A stretch of DNA of 64,000 nucleotides, taken from the NCBI RefSeq assembly GCF_005848555.1, contig NZ_CP040518.1:3177501-3241500 (forward strand). The letters are read 5' to 3'. Within the stretch, counting starts at the first letter, position 1; each line of letters starts with the position of its first letter. Shown piece by piece: positions 1 to 8,210 of the stretch. Under the pieces are notes generated by a model. It was given only the letters and a program-made list of their open reading frames with translations, was not told where the DNA came from and did no database searches. The DNA comes from Blautia sp. SC05B48. Its GTDB lineage: Bacteria; Bacillota; Clostridia; Lachnospirales; Lachnospiraceae. A program made the position numbers and the translations under genes.

Positions 1-7
1 AACTATC

Positions 8-655
8 GTGGAGACAAAACAAATCTCGAAAGCGGTGATTAAGCGTCTGCCACGCTATTACCGCTACTTAGGAGAGCTGATGGAAGATAATGTAGAACGT
101 ATTTCTTCCAATGAATTAAGTAAGAAGATGCATACCACAGCTTCTCAGATCCGTCAGGATCTTAATAATTTCGGCGGTTTTGGGCAGCAGGGGTATGGCT
201 ATAATGTACACTATCTTTATACAGAGATCGGTAAGATCCTGGGACTGGATACTGTTCATCCGATGATCATCCTGGGAGCCGGTAATCTGGGACAGGCACT
301 TGCCAATTATGTGGATTTTGAGAAGCGCGGGTTCAGGCTTGTTGGTATCTTTGACGTAAATCCTGTGCTTGAGGGCATCGCAGTCCGTGGACTTGAGATC
401 CAGATGCTCAGTGAGCTTCCGTTTTTCCTGAGAGAGAATAACGTGGAGATCGCGATCCTGACACTTCCCAAGAATAAAGCCAAGGAAATGGCAGATATTC
501 TGGTGGAGAACGGAATCAAGGCAATCTGGAATTTTGCACATCTTGATCTTGAGACACCGGATGATGTGATCGTAGAGAACGTTCATCTTTCCGAGAGTCT
601 GATGACACTGTCTTATAATCTCAGCAAATACAGGCAGGAACATGTGGATAAGTAA
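8..655 (+). CDS. rex: Redox-sensing transcriptional repressor Rex
   Basis: Rex is a cytoplasmic dimeric repressor that senses the NADH/NAD+ ratio and controls fermentation and energy genes. Residues 1-80 are the winged-helix DNA-binding part (KRLPRYYRYL, then SQIRQDLNNFGGFGQQGYGY). The Rossmann NADH-binding motif GAGNLG follows at residues 90-95. The length (215 aa) is normal for the family. The GTG start lies 8 bases from the window edge, so its ribosome site cannot be seen; the N-terminus matches the usual family start, which favours GTG, but an upstream start is not excluded. Its targets are unknown here; Nfn and Rnf genes in the same window are plausible on family grounds, but I found no convincing Rex box in front of them. 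Confidence 0.95.
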   Translation: METKQISKAVIKRLPRYYRYLGELMEDNVERISSNELSKKMHTTASQIRQDLNNFGGFGQQGYGYNVHYLYTEIGKILGLDTVHPMIILGAGNLGQALANYVDFEKRGFRLVGIFDVNPVLEGIAVRGLEIQMLSELPFFLRENNVEIAILTLPKNKAKEMADILVENGIKAIWNFAHLDLETPDDVIVENVHLSESLMTLSYNLSKYRQEHVDK

Positions 656-663
656 GAATTGTT

Positions 664-685
664 AAGCTGCCGGAAACGGCAGCTT
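664..685 (+). terminator. Hairpin behind rex
   Basis: A perfect 9-bp stem (AAGCTGCCG / CGGCAGCTT) closed by a GAAA tetraloop lies 8 bases after the rex stop. The following TCTCT is a poor U-tract, so termination may be partial, with read-through into nnr. Confidence 0.55.
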
Positions 686-716
686 TCTCTATGACAGAGG
701 GGAGGCAGAAGACAGA

Positions 717-2234
717 ATGAAGAAGCTTGTTACCTGCGCAGAAATGAAGGATCTGGACTCCACAACGATCCGTGAGATCGGAGTTCCCTCCGAGGTTCTG
801 ATGGAGCGGGCAGCACTGAAGGTGGTAGAGGAAACAGAAAAGTATCTCCAGAAGGACGAAAGGATCCTGGTAGTTTGCGGAAGCGGAAATAATGGCGGTG
901 ACGGTATCGCTGTTGCCAGATTGTTCCATCTGAAGGGAATCCGGGCAGAGTTTTATATGGTCGGAAACAAAGATAAAATGACCAGAGAGACAGCTCTTCA
1001 GTATAAGATCGCTTCCGGTTATCGTGTCCCTGAGGTGAATAACCCGCAGTGGAGTGAATATACTACTATAGTAGATGCCGTGTTTGGGGTAGGCCTGACG
1101 CGTCCGATCGAGGGGCATTATGCTGATATCATCCATGAGATGAACAGTGCGAGGGCCAAAAAGATCGCAGTTGACATCCCGTCAGGAGTGAACGGAGATA
1201 CTGGCCTGGAAATGGGAATTGCCTTCAGCGCCGATCTGACTGTTACATTTGCCTACCGGAAAAGAGGTCTTTGCTTTTATCCGGGAAGACTGTATGCAGG
1301 AAGGATCGTTACCGCCGATATCGGGATCTATGAACAGGAAGCTGTGACTGCATCTGCCGCCTGTCTGGAAAATAAAGATCTGAAGCTGTTTCCGGAACGT
1401 GATCCCGGCGGAAACAAGGGTACCTTCGGAAAAGTGCTCTTTGTGACCGGAAGTGAGGGAATGTGCGGAGCCGCTTATTTAAGCGCCAGTGCAGCACTTC
1501 GTGCCGGTGCGGGAATGGTAAAGATCCAGACTGTGGAAGCCAACAGGATCCCACTGCAGATACTCCTTCCGGAGGCTATGGTCTGCAGCCGCTTTGATCA
1601 GGAATCCAATGAACAGCTTCTATCCTGGTGTGATGTGATCGTGATCGGACCGGGACTTGGAACATCAGTGGCCAGCCGTGAGAGAGAACAGTGGTTTCTC
1701 ACGGCGGCTGCCCGGGAGAAAAAGCCGCTGATCCTGGATGCGGACGGCCTGAACCTTCTGGCTGCACATCCACAATGGTATCAGTATCTGGGAGAGCATG
1801 TAGTCCTGACACCGCATATCGGAGAAATGAGCCGGCTCAGTGGCAGAACGATCCAGGAGATTCAGCATGAGATCGCAGATACTGCACTGAAATGTGCTGC
1901 GGAAACAGGCTCTGTGTGCGTATTGAAGGATGCATGTACGGTGATCGCAGATGAAAAAGGCCAGATGTATCTGAATCTTTCCGGTAATTCCGGAATGGCA
2001 ACTGCAGGAAGCGGAGATGTGCTTTCCGGGATCCTGGCAGCAGTGTTATGTATGTATCTGAAAACGGAGGAACAGCCTCCCATGGTTTTAAAGGCCGCGT
2101 TAGGTGTTTATCTTCACGGACTTTGCGGTGATCTTGCAGCCGCTGAAAAAGGAAAGCGCAGTATGCTGGCAGGAGATATCATAGAATATCTGCCCAAGGC
2201 ATTAGCTATAGGTGAAGAGGAGTCGGGATTATGA
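717..2234 (+). CDS. nnr: Bifunctional NAD(P)HX epimerase / ADP-dependent NAD(P)HX dehydratase
   Basis: This enzyme repairs hydrated, damaged NADH and NADPH: the N-terminal domain epimerises NAD(P)HX and the C-terminal domain dehydrates it using ADP. The epimerase half (about residues 1-215) carries GSGNNGGDG at 55-63 and an IPSGVNGDTG motif. The ribokinase-like dehydratase half (about 225-500) carries ILDADGLNLL, LTPHIGEMSRL and the GSGDVLSG motif near residue 430. The length of 505 aa fits the fused form. A strong ribosome site (GGGGAGG) precedes the ATG. The last 4 bases overlap alr, so the two are probably translated together. Confidence 0.93.
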   Translation: MKKLVTCAEMKDLDSTTIREIGVPSEVLMERAALKVVEETEKYLQKDERILVVCGSGNNGGDGIAVARLFHLKGIRAEFYMVGNKDKMTRETALQYKIASGYRVPEVNNPQWSEYTTIVDAVFGVGLTRPIEGHYADIIHEMNSARAKKIAVDIPSGVNGDTGLEMGIAFSADLTVTFAYRKRGLCFYPGRLYAGRIVTADIGIYEQEAVTASAACLENKDLKLFPERDPGGNKGTFGKVLFVTGSEGMCGAAYLSASAALRAGAGMVKIQTVEANRIPLQILLPEAMVCSRFDQESNEQLLSWCDVIVIGPGLGTSVASREREQWFLTAAAREKKPLILDADGLNLLAAHPQWYQYLGEHVVLTPHIGEMSRLSGRTIQEIQHEIADTALKCAAETGSVCVLKDACTVIADEKGQMYLNLSGNSGMATAGSGDVLSGILAAVLCMYLKTEEQPPMVLKAALGVYLHGLCGDLAAAEKGKRSMLAGDIIEYLPKALAIGEEESGL

Positions 2235-3400
2235 AAAAATACGAGAGAGTAAAAGCACTGGTATCACTGGATGCCATTGCCCACAATTTTGAGGAAATGC
2301 ATAAAAATGTCAAAGAAGGGACAAAGATCATCGCTGTGATCAAGGCAGACGGTTATGGCCATGGTGCCAGAGCTATTGCCCGTCTGATCCAGGACTATGA
2401 CTATATCTGGGGATTTGCAACAGCTACTGCAGAGGAGGCACTGGAGCTTCGGCATGCAGGGATCACCAAGCCTGTCCTGATCCTTGGCCTTGTATTTGAG
2501 GAATATTATGAGGAGCTTGCAGCCAATGATATCCGGATCACCATATCGGATCTTAATACAGCGGCAGAATATGCAAAAGCAGGTGCACGCATTGGAAAAA
2601 ATGTACATATTCATCTGGCTCTGGATACGGGAATGACAAGGATCGGATATGCGGATATTCCGGAAAATGCGATAAAGATCGAAAAAATCTCAAAAATCCC
2701 GAATCTGGTGATCGAGGGAATGTTTACCCATTTTGCCAGGGCGGATGAGACCGACCGTTCTCCTGCACTGGTGCAGCTGGACCGTTATCTCCGTTTTGCA
2801 GAGCTTCTGGAAAAAAGAGGTGTTCATATTCCGGTACGTCACTGCTCCAACAGTGCAGGTATCATCCGTGTTCCGGAAGCAAATCTCAATGTCGTTCGTG
2901 CCGGCATCACCATTTACGGTATTTATCCGTCAGAGGAGGTAGAACGTGATATTGTGAAGCTGACACCTGCAATGGAGCTGAAAAGTCATGTATCCTATGT
3001 GAAAAATGTGGAACGTGGAACAGCGGTAAGCTATGGAGGAACGTTTGTTACAGAACGCTTTACCAGAATGGCAACGATCCCCGTAGGTTATGCAGATGGC
3101 TATCCGAGACAGCTTTCCAATAAGGGCTGGGTCCTGATCCGGGGCAAAAAAGCTCCGATCCTCGGACGGGTCTGCATGGATCAGTTTATGGTTGATGTCA
3201 CAGATATCCCGGAGGTGAAGGCCGGGGACGAGGTCACCCTGATGGGAAGAGATGGAGAGGAATTTATCAGTGTGGAAACACTGGGAGATCTTTCTGGAAG
3301 ATTTTCCTATGAATTTGTCTGCGGGATCAGTAAACGTGTTCCGCGGGTTTATATCAAAGACGGTAAGGAATGCGGAGAAGAGGAGAGCTTTTTCCAGTAG
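2231..3400 (+). CDS. alr: Alanine racemase
   Basis: PLP-dependent enzyme that interconverts L- and D-alanine, supplying D-alanine for peptidoglycan and affecting spore germination. The PLP lysine is K38 in VIKADGYGHG, the catalytic tyrosine lies near residue 268 in AVSYGGTF, and the C-terminal barrel contains GRVCMDQFMVDVT. The length of 389 aa is typical. The ATG overlaps the nnr stop by 4 bases. In Bacillus, alr is followed by the ndoAI-ndoA antitoxin-toxin pair; here only the toxin follows. Confidence 0.95.
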   Translation: MKKYERVKALVSLDAIAHNFEEMHKNVKEGTKIIAVIKADGYGHGARAIARLIQDYDYIWGFATATAEEALELRHAGITKPVLILGLVFEEYYEELAANDIRITISDLNTAAEYAKAGARIGKNVHIHLALDTGMTRIGYADIPENAIKIEKISKIPNLVIEGMFTHFARADETDRSPALVQLDRYLRFAELLEKRGVHIPVRHCSNSAGIIRVPEANLNVVRAGITIYGIYPSEEVERDIVKLTPAMELKSHVSYVKNVERGTAVSYGGTFVTERFTRMATIPVGYADGYPRQLSNKGWVLIRGKKAPILGRVCMDQFMVDVTDIPEVKAGDEVTLMGRDGEEFISVETLGDLSGRFSYEFVCGISKRVPRVYIKDGKECGEEESFFQ

Positions 3401-3556
3401 ATCCGTAAATACCTGGATCCGGAAAACGCCGGGTCAGACATAAGGCCGGTAAAAAAGTACCACGCATGGTATACACAAAGAAATTGTGGAAATACTTATC
3501 TGTAAAAAGGAATACGGCTTGCAAATAAGCCGGACCAGAATCGGAGTGTGAATTGT

Positions 3557-3904
3557 GTGGTTATAAAAAGAGGGGATATTTTTTACGCGGACTTAAGACC
3601 TGTAGTGGGCAGTGAACAGGGCGGCATCCGTCCGGTGCTGATCATCCAGAACGATGTGGGCAACCGTCACAGCCCTACAGTGATCTGTGCGGCAATTACA
3701 TCAAAAATGAATAAGGCAAAGCTGCCGACACATATTGAGATCGATGCATCTGCCTACGGGATCGAAAAGGATTCCGTGATCCTTCTGGAACAACTCCGCA
3801 CCATCGACAAGCGGCGTCTGAAGGATAAGGTGTGTCATCTGGACAGTGCTATGCTTGATAAGGTGAATCATGCGCTTGAGATCAGTCTGGAACTGACTTT
3901 TTAA
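3557..3904 (+). CDS. ndoA: MazF/NdoA-type endoribonuclease toxin (PemK family)
   Basis: Small cytoplasmic mRNA interferase of the MazF/PemK fold that cleaves single-stranded RNA at short motifs. Family signatures are [25 protein letters not shown] and the [11 protein letters not shown] block. I chose the GTG at 3557, giving VVIKRGD as the N-terminus as in homologues, because GGAG at 3543-3546 is 10 bases upstream; the in-frame GTG at 3548 would sit almost on that ribosome site. The about 155-base gap after alr is too short for the usual antitoxin of about 90 residues and holds only small hairpins such as CGGCTT/AAGCCG at 3515-3532. Toxin activity is inferred from the family. Confidence 0.88.
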   Translation: MVIKRGDIFYADLRPVVGSEQGGIRPVLIIQNDVGNRHSPTVICAAITSKMNKAKLPTHIEIDASAYGIEKDSVILLEQLRTIDKRRLKDKVCHLDSAMLDKVNHALEISLELTF

Positions 3905-3944
3905 GGGGAACATGAGGAATTTTGACCGGTTTGTTTTCTGATTC

Positions 3945-3973
3945 TTGACGAAATCTTTCATAAGTGCTATATT
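3945..3973 (+). promoter_or_regulatory. Sigma-A promoter of yebC
   Basis: TTGACG at 3945-3950 and TATATT at 3968-3973 are separated by exactly 17 bases. The site lies about 85 bases before the yebC start. Confidence 0.75.
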
Positions 3974-4058
3974 AAACCGAGTTGCAATTATGTAAAACGG
4001 TACCCAAAATGAGCAGGGCACGAAAGAAAATATACGGTAACAAGGAGAGGAAGATACC

Positions 4059-4802
4059 ATGTCAGGACATTCAAAATTTGCCAACATCAAACATAAGAAA
4101 GAGAAAAATGATGCCAAGAAGGGTAAGATCTTCACAGTCATCGGCCGTGAGATCGTTATGGCAGTAAAGGCCGGCGGCCCGGATCCTGCAAACAACAGCA
4201 AGCTTCGTGATGTCATCGCAAAAGCAAAAGCGAACAACATGCCGAACGATACGATCGATCGTGGAATCAAGAAGGCAGCAGGTGCGGATTCTGCAGACAG
4301 CTACGAGAAGGCTGTATATGAGGGATATGGTCCGAACGGTGTTGCCATTATCGTAGAGACTCTTACAGATAACAAGAACCGTACGGCAGGTAATGTACGT
4401 AACGCGTTTACCAAGGGTAACGGAAGCATCGGAACACAGGGATGCGTATCCTTTATGTTCGACCAGAAGGGCCAGATCATCATCGACAAGGAAGAACTTG
4501 AGGATGAGTGCGGCGAGATGGATGCGGACGAGCTGATGATGACAGCTCTGGATGCAGGTGCTGAGGACTTCAACGAGGAAGAGGACAGCTTTGAGATCAT
4601 CACAGCACCGGACGATTTCAGTGCTGTACGTGAGGCTCTTGAGAAAGCCGGGATCCCGCTTGTAGAAGCACAGATCGCCATGATCCCGCAGACCTATGTG
4701 GAGCTGACGGATGATCAGGCTATCAAAGATCTTCACAGAACACTGGATCTTCTTGATGATGACGACGACGTTACTGACGTATGGACAAACTGGGACGAAT
4801 GA
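4059..4802 (+). CDS. yebC: YebC/PmpR/TACO1 family protein
   Basis: Cytoplasmic protein of the YebC/TACO1 family. Members are annotated as transcriptional regulators, and some have been shown to relieve ribosome stalling on difficult nascent peptides. The start [20 protein letters not shown] is diagnostic. The central [26 protein letters not shown] helix region and the acidic second and third domains follow. At 247 aa it is full length, with an acidic C-terminus ([18 protein letters not shown]). It has its own promoter upstream and a strong terminator downstream, so it appears to be a single-gene unit. Confidence 0.95.
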   Translation: MSGHSKFANIKHKKEKNDAKKGKIFTVIGREIVMAVKAGGPDPANNSKLRDVIAKAKANNMPNDTIDRGIKKAAGADSADSYEKAVYEGYGPNGVAIIVETLTDNKNRTAGNVRNAFTKGNGSIGTQGCVSFMFDQKGQIIIDKEELEDECGEMDADELMMTALDAGAEDFNEEEDSFEIITAPDDFSAVREALEKAGIPLVEAQIAMIPQTYVELTDDQAIKDLHRTLDLLDDDDDVTDVWTNWDE

Positions 4803-4832
4803 TCTCTGAATAGAAAGTAATATTTTGCATAT

Positions 4833-4870
4833 AATACCTCCAGAATTTCAGATTCCGGAGGTATTTTTTT
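4833..4870 (+). terminator. yebC terminator whose 3' arm is the ribosome site of the next gene
   Basis: AATACCTCC (4833-4841) pairs with GGAGGTATT (4857-4865), with extra inner pairing of GAAT and ATTC, followed by a run of T to 4870. The GGAGG in the 3' arm (4857-4861) is also the only Shine-Dalgarno sequence for the ATG at 4871, 9 bases further on. Confidence 0.85.
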
Positions 4871-5584
4871 ATGGAAAAACAGAGCGAAGAGAGAAAACAG
4901 AAGGAACTGGACCGGGAAGCGAGCCAGAACGAACAGATCCGGGAAACCGGGCAGGCAGTGCTCGATGGAAATTCCCGGAAGCATAAAGTGGAGCTTCTGA
5001 CGGTGATCGGGGAAATCGAAGGTCATGAATCCGCGCCGTCTCACAGCAAAACAACCAAGTATGAGCATGTACTGCCAAAGCTGGCTCTCATTGAGGACGA
5101 TGAAGAGATCGAGGGACTTCTTATCCTTTTAAATACGGTAGGAGGAGATGTGGAGGCAGGGCTTGCCATTGCGGAGATGATCGCGTCTCTGAGTATCCCT
5201 ACGGTTTCCCTGGTGCTGGGCGGGGGACATTCCATAGGTGTACCCATGGCGGTATCAGCAGATTATTCTTTTATCGTGCCAAGTGCCACCATGGTGGTCC
5301 ATCCGGTGCGTCAGAATGGAATGTTTATTGGCGTGGCGCAGTCCTACCGCAATATGGAAAAGATCCAGGACCGGATTATTGCCTTTGTATCCGGACATTC
5401 ACATATCACGGCAGAACGGATGGAGGAGCTGATGCTGGATACCTCCCAGCTTGTAAAAGATGTAGGAACTATGCTGGAAGGGGAGGAAGCGGTAAAGGAA
5501 GGGCTCATCGATGAAGTAGGAGGGATCCGGGAGGCGCTGGACCGATTGTATACCCTCATCGAAAAGAAAAAATCACAGAAATAA
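4871..5584 (+). CDS. ClpP-like serine protease, TepA/YmfB type
   Basis: Cytoplasmic protein with the ClpP/crotonase fold. It corresponds to the translocation-enhancing TepA family found near ftsK/spoIIIE in Bacillus, and here too spoIIIE/ftsK lies 3.5 kb downstream. The first 45 residues are charged and probably disordered. The protease core has LLNTVGGDVEAGLAIAEMI, the nucleophile serine in GGGHSIGVPMAV and a histidine in MVVHPVR. At 237 aa it is close to TepA length. The ATG directly follows a terminator T-run, and translation depends on GGAGG inside that hairpin. The peptidase activity and substrate are inferred. Confidence 0.85.
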   Translation: MEKQSEERKQKELDREASQNEQIRETGQAVLDGNSRKHKVELLTVIGEIEGHESAPSHSKTTKYEHVLPKLALIEDDEEIEGLLILLNTVGGDVEAGLAIAEMIASLSIPTVSLVLGGGHSIGVPMAVSADYSFIVPSATMVVHPVRQNGMFIGVAQSYRNMEKIQDRIIAFVSGHSHITAERMEELMLDTSQLVKDVGTMLEGEEAVKEGLIDEVGGIREALDRLYTLIEKKKSQK

Positions 5585-5701
5585 CCAGTTTTGTACGTGG
5601 CTTTTGATGATGTTAGTTGCATAAGACTAATATGGTTGCGCTGTGCTGTGGTAAAGAATTTTGACAGAAATTGTAAATCTACTCTTGTCATATGCTGATT
5701 T

Positions 5702-5730
5702 TTAGCGTATTATTAATAAAGGTTTATAAT
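5702..5730 (+). promoter_or_regulatory. Possible nfnA promoter
   Basis: A perfect TATAAT at 5725-5730 lies 20 bases before nfnA. The element 17 bases upstream (TTAGCG) is a weak -35, while a perfect TTGACA at 5661-5666 is too far away to pair with it. A small TTAGT/ACTAA hairpin near 5613-5631 is the only other structure seen in this 165-base gap. Confidence 0.4.
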
Positions 5731-5749
5731 TTGCGCGAGGAGGAAGACC

Positions 5750-6637
5750 ATGTATAAGGTTTTAAAAGCTGAAACGCTGGCAGCTAAGATCCATCTTATG
5801 GTTGTGCATGCACCACGTGTGGCAAGCCATTGTCTGCCAGGACAATTTATCATTGTTAAACTTGACGAAAAGGGAGAGAGGATCCCGCTTACCATCTGCG
5901 ATTACGATCGCGAGGCTGGTACAGTCACCATCGTATTCCAGGAGATCGGAGCATCTACCATTAAGATGTCCGCACTGAAAGAGGGAGATTCATTCCGTGA
6001 TTTCGTAGGACCTCTGGGATGTCCGTCTGAGTTCGTCCATGAGGATATCGAAGAACTTAAGAAGAAAAAAATGGTATTCGTAGCCGGTGGTGTCGGTACC
6101 GCACCTGTTTATCCGCAGGTTAAGTGGCTCCATGAGCACGGCATCACAGCTGATGTTATCCTTGGTTCCAAGACTAAGGATATGGTTATCCTTGAGAAAG
6201 AGCTTGGCGCTGTTTCCAATCTTTATGTTACAACAGATGACGGTTCCTATGGCCGTTCCGGTATGGTAACAAAGACTCTTGAGGATCTTGTGACAAATGA
6301 GGGCAAGCATTATGACGTCTGTGTAGCGATCGGACCGATGATCATGATGAAATTTGTCTGTCTTCTTACCAAGAAGCTTGGTATCCACACAATTGTCAGC
6401 ATGAACCCGATCATGGTTGACGGAACCGGTATGTGCGGCGCTTGTCGTCTCCAGGTCGGTGATGAGATCAAATTTGCCTGCGTAGACGGACCGGAGTTTG
6501 ACGGACATCTCGTTGATTTCGATCAGGCTATGAAGAGAAGTCAGATGTATAAGACCCAGGAGGGCCGTGCATTACTGAAGCTTCAGGAAGGCGATACCCA
6601 CCACGGTGGATGCGGACATTGCGGAGGTGACAACTAA
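5750..6637 (+). CDS. nfnA: NADH-dependent ferredoxin:NADP+ oxidoreductase, FAD/[2Fe-2S] subunit NfnA
   Basis: Small subunit of the electron-bifurcating NfnAB complex, which couples reduced ferredoxin and NADH to NADP+ reduction in anaerobes. The FAD/NAD-binding reductase fold shows RIPLTICDYD, FVAGGVGTAPVYPQ and GPMIMMKFV. The [2Fe-2S] cysteines are in GTGMCGACRL and KFACVDGPEFDGHLVDF. An unusual His/Cys-rich tail (HHGGCGHCGG) ends the protein. At 295 aa it is slightly longer than typical. A strong AGGAGG precedes the ATG, and the stop overlaps the nfnB start by one base. A related sulfide dehydrogenase assignment cannot be fully excluded. Confidence 0.9.
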   Translation: MYKVLKAETLAAKIHLMVVHAPRVASHCLPGQFIIVKLDEKGERIPLTICDYDREAGTVTIVFQEIGASTIKMSALKEGDSFRDFVGPLGCPSEFVHEDIEELKKKKMVFVAGGVGTAPVYPQVKWLHEHGITADVILGSKTKDMVILEKELGAVSNLYVTTDDGSYGRSGMVTKTLEDLVTNEGKHYDVCVAIGPMIMMKFVCLLTKKLGIHTIVSMNPIMVDGTGMCGACRLQVGDEIKFACVDGPEFDGHLVDFDQAMKRSQMYKTQEGRALLKLQEGDTHHGGCGHCGGDN

Positions 6638-8031
6638 TGGCAGATGCAAAAATGTTAAAAAAAGTTCCTGTAAGAGAACAGGATCCGAAGGTACGTGCGA
6701 CAAACTTCGAGGAAGTATGTCTTGGATATAACCAGGAAGAAGCAATGGAAGAAGCACAGAGATGTCTCGGGTGCAAAAAACCGAAATGTGTAGAGGGATG
6801 TCCGGTATCCATCGATATTCCGGGATTTATCGAGCACATCAAAGAGGGCAACATGGAAGAGGCTTACAAGGTGATCGGTTTATCTTCCGCACTTCCGGCT
6901 ATCTGTGGCCGTGTATGTCCGCAGGAATCCCAGTGTGAGGGACAGTGTATCCGCGGTAAGAAGGGCGAGGCTGTTTCTATCGGTAAGCTGGAGAGATTCG
7001 TTGCAGACTATGCTCTGGAGCATGATATCAAACCTGCAGGAGCAGAGGTTAAGAACGGACATAAGGTTGCAGTGATCGGTTCCGGTCCATCCGGACTTAC
7101 CTGTGCAGGTGACCTTGCAAAGGCAGGATACGATGTAACTGTATTCGAGGCTCTTCATGAGCTTGGCGGTGTTCTTGTTTACGGTATTCCGGAGTTCCGT
7201 CTTCCGAAGCAGAAGGTTGTCAAGAAAGAGATCGAGAAGGTCAAAGAGCTTGGCGTTAAATTCGAGACAAACGTTGTCATCGGTAAATCCACTACCATCG
7301 ATCAGCTGATCGAGGACGAGGGATTTGAGGCTGTATTCATCGGTTCCGGTGCAGGACTTCCGATGTTCATGGGTATTCCTGGTGAGAATGCAAGCGGTGT
7401 ATTCTCCGCAAACGAGTACCTGACAAGAAGCAACCTCATGAAAGCATTCGATGATTCCTACGATACACCGATCGCAGCAGGCAAAAAGGTTGCAGTTGTT
7501 GGCGGTGGTAACGTTGCCATGGATGCTGCAAGAACAGCTCTGAGACTTGGCGCTGAGGTACATATCGTATACAGAAGAAGTGAGGCAGAGCTTCCTGCAC
7601 GAGCAGAGGAAGTTCATCACGCTAAGGAAGAGGGCATCATCTTTGATCTTCTTACAAATCCGAAGGAGATCCTCGTTGATGAGAACGGCCACGTAAACGG
7701 TATGAAGGTTGTCAAGATGGAGCTTGGTGAGCCGGATGCATCCGGAAGAAGACGTCCGGTAGAGATTCCTGGTTCCGAGTATGATATGGATGTAGATACT
7801 GTTATCATGTCTCTTGGTACTTCACCGAACCCGCTGATCTCTTCCACAACCAAGGGCCTTGACATCAACAAGAGAAGATGTATCGTTGCCGAGGAAGAAA
7901 CCGGTAAGACATCCAAGGACGGCGTATATGCCGGTGGTGATGCCGTTACAGGTGCAGCTACCGTAATCCTTGCCATGGGTGCAGGTAAAGCTGGTGCAAA
8001 AGGTATCGACGAATATCTGAAAAATAAATAA
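6637..8031 (+). CDS. nfnB: NADPH-dependent ferredoxin oxidoreductase, FAD/[4Fe-4S] subunit NfnB (GltA-like)
   Basis: Large subunit of NfnAB, resembling the small subunit of glutamate synthase. The N-terminal region (about residues 35-110) has the two cysteine sets CLGCKKPKCVEGCP and CGRVCPQESQCEGQC for [4Fe-4S] clusters. Two Rossmann motifs follow: VIGSGPSGLTCAGDLAKAG for FAD and VVGGGNVAMDAARTALRLG for NADPH. The C-terminal YAGGDAVTGAATVILAMGAG closes the FAD site. Length is 464 aa, as expected. No gltB-type large subunit lies nearby, which supports Nfn over glutamate synthase. Coupled to nfnA by a one-base overlap. Confidence 0.93.
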   Translation: MADAKMLKKVPVREQDPKVRATNFEEVCLGYNQEEAMEEAQRCLGCKKPKCVEGCPVSIDIPGFIEHIKEGNMEEAYKVIGLSSALPAICGRVCPQESQCEGQCIRGKKGEAVSIGKLERFVADYALEHDIKPAGAEVKNGHKVAVIGSGPSGLTCAGDLAKAGYDVTVFEALHELGGVLVYGIPEFRLPKQKVVKKEIEKVKELGVKFETNVVIGKSTTIDQLIEDEGFEAVFIGSGAGLPMFMGIPGENASGVFSANEYLTRSNLMKAFDDSYDTPIAAGKKVAVVGGGNVAMDAARTALRLGAEVHIVYRRSEAELPARAEEVHHAKEEGIIFDLLTNPKEILVDENGHVNGMKVVKMELGEPDASGRRRPVEIPGSEYDMDVDTVIMSLGTSPNPLISSTTKGLDINKRRCIVAEEETGKTSKDGVYAGGDAVTGAATVILAMGAGKAGAKGIDEYLKNK

Positions 8032-8054
8032 GCAGAAAGTCTGTTTATAAACAG

Positions 8055-8097
8055 ATCCTCCGACTGTGTTTTCTGATGCAGCCGGAGGATTTTTTTT
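8055..8097 (+). terminator. Terminator of nfnAB
   Basis: ATCCTCCG (8055-8062) pairs with CGGAGGAT (8083-8090), followed by seven T. Confidence 0.88.
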
Positions 8098-8146
8098 CCT
8101 GCAGATCAAAAAAGAACATTTGTTTGAAACTTTTGCCAAGTGAAGA

Positions 8147-8175
8147 TTGTAAGTTTTACTCAGTTATGCTATAAT
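8147..8175 (+). promoter_or_regulatory. Sigma-A promoter of uppP
   Basis: TTGTAA (8147-8152), a 17-base spacer and TATAAT (8170-8175) preceded by TGC, making an extended -10. Confidence 0.78.
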
Positions 8176-8210
8176 GTGTTGGAAAAAATTTAAGAAAAGG
8201 AAATATCATT

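Noticed and set aside
116-643. Long antisense reading frame opposite rex, and similar frames opposite nfnB, phoH, cyuA-like and rpsA genes
   Set aside because: They mirror strongly conserved genes, lack ribosome sites and give no family-like sequence.
5585-5749. Rex operator in front of nfnA
   Set aside because: No TTGT-N8-ACAA type inverted repeat is present; only a lone TTGACA and a short TTAGT/ACTAA hairpin.
6637-8031. Glutamate synthase small subunit instead of NfnB
   Set aside because: No large gltB subunit is adjacent, while an NfnA-type partner overlaps it by one base.
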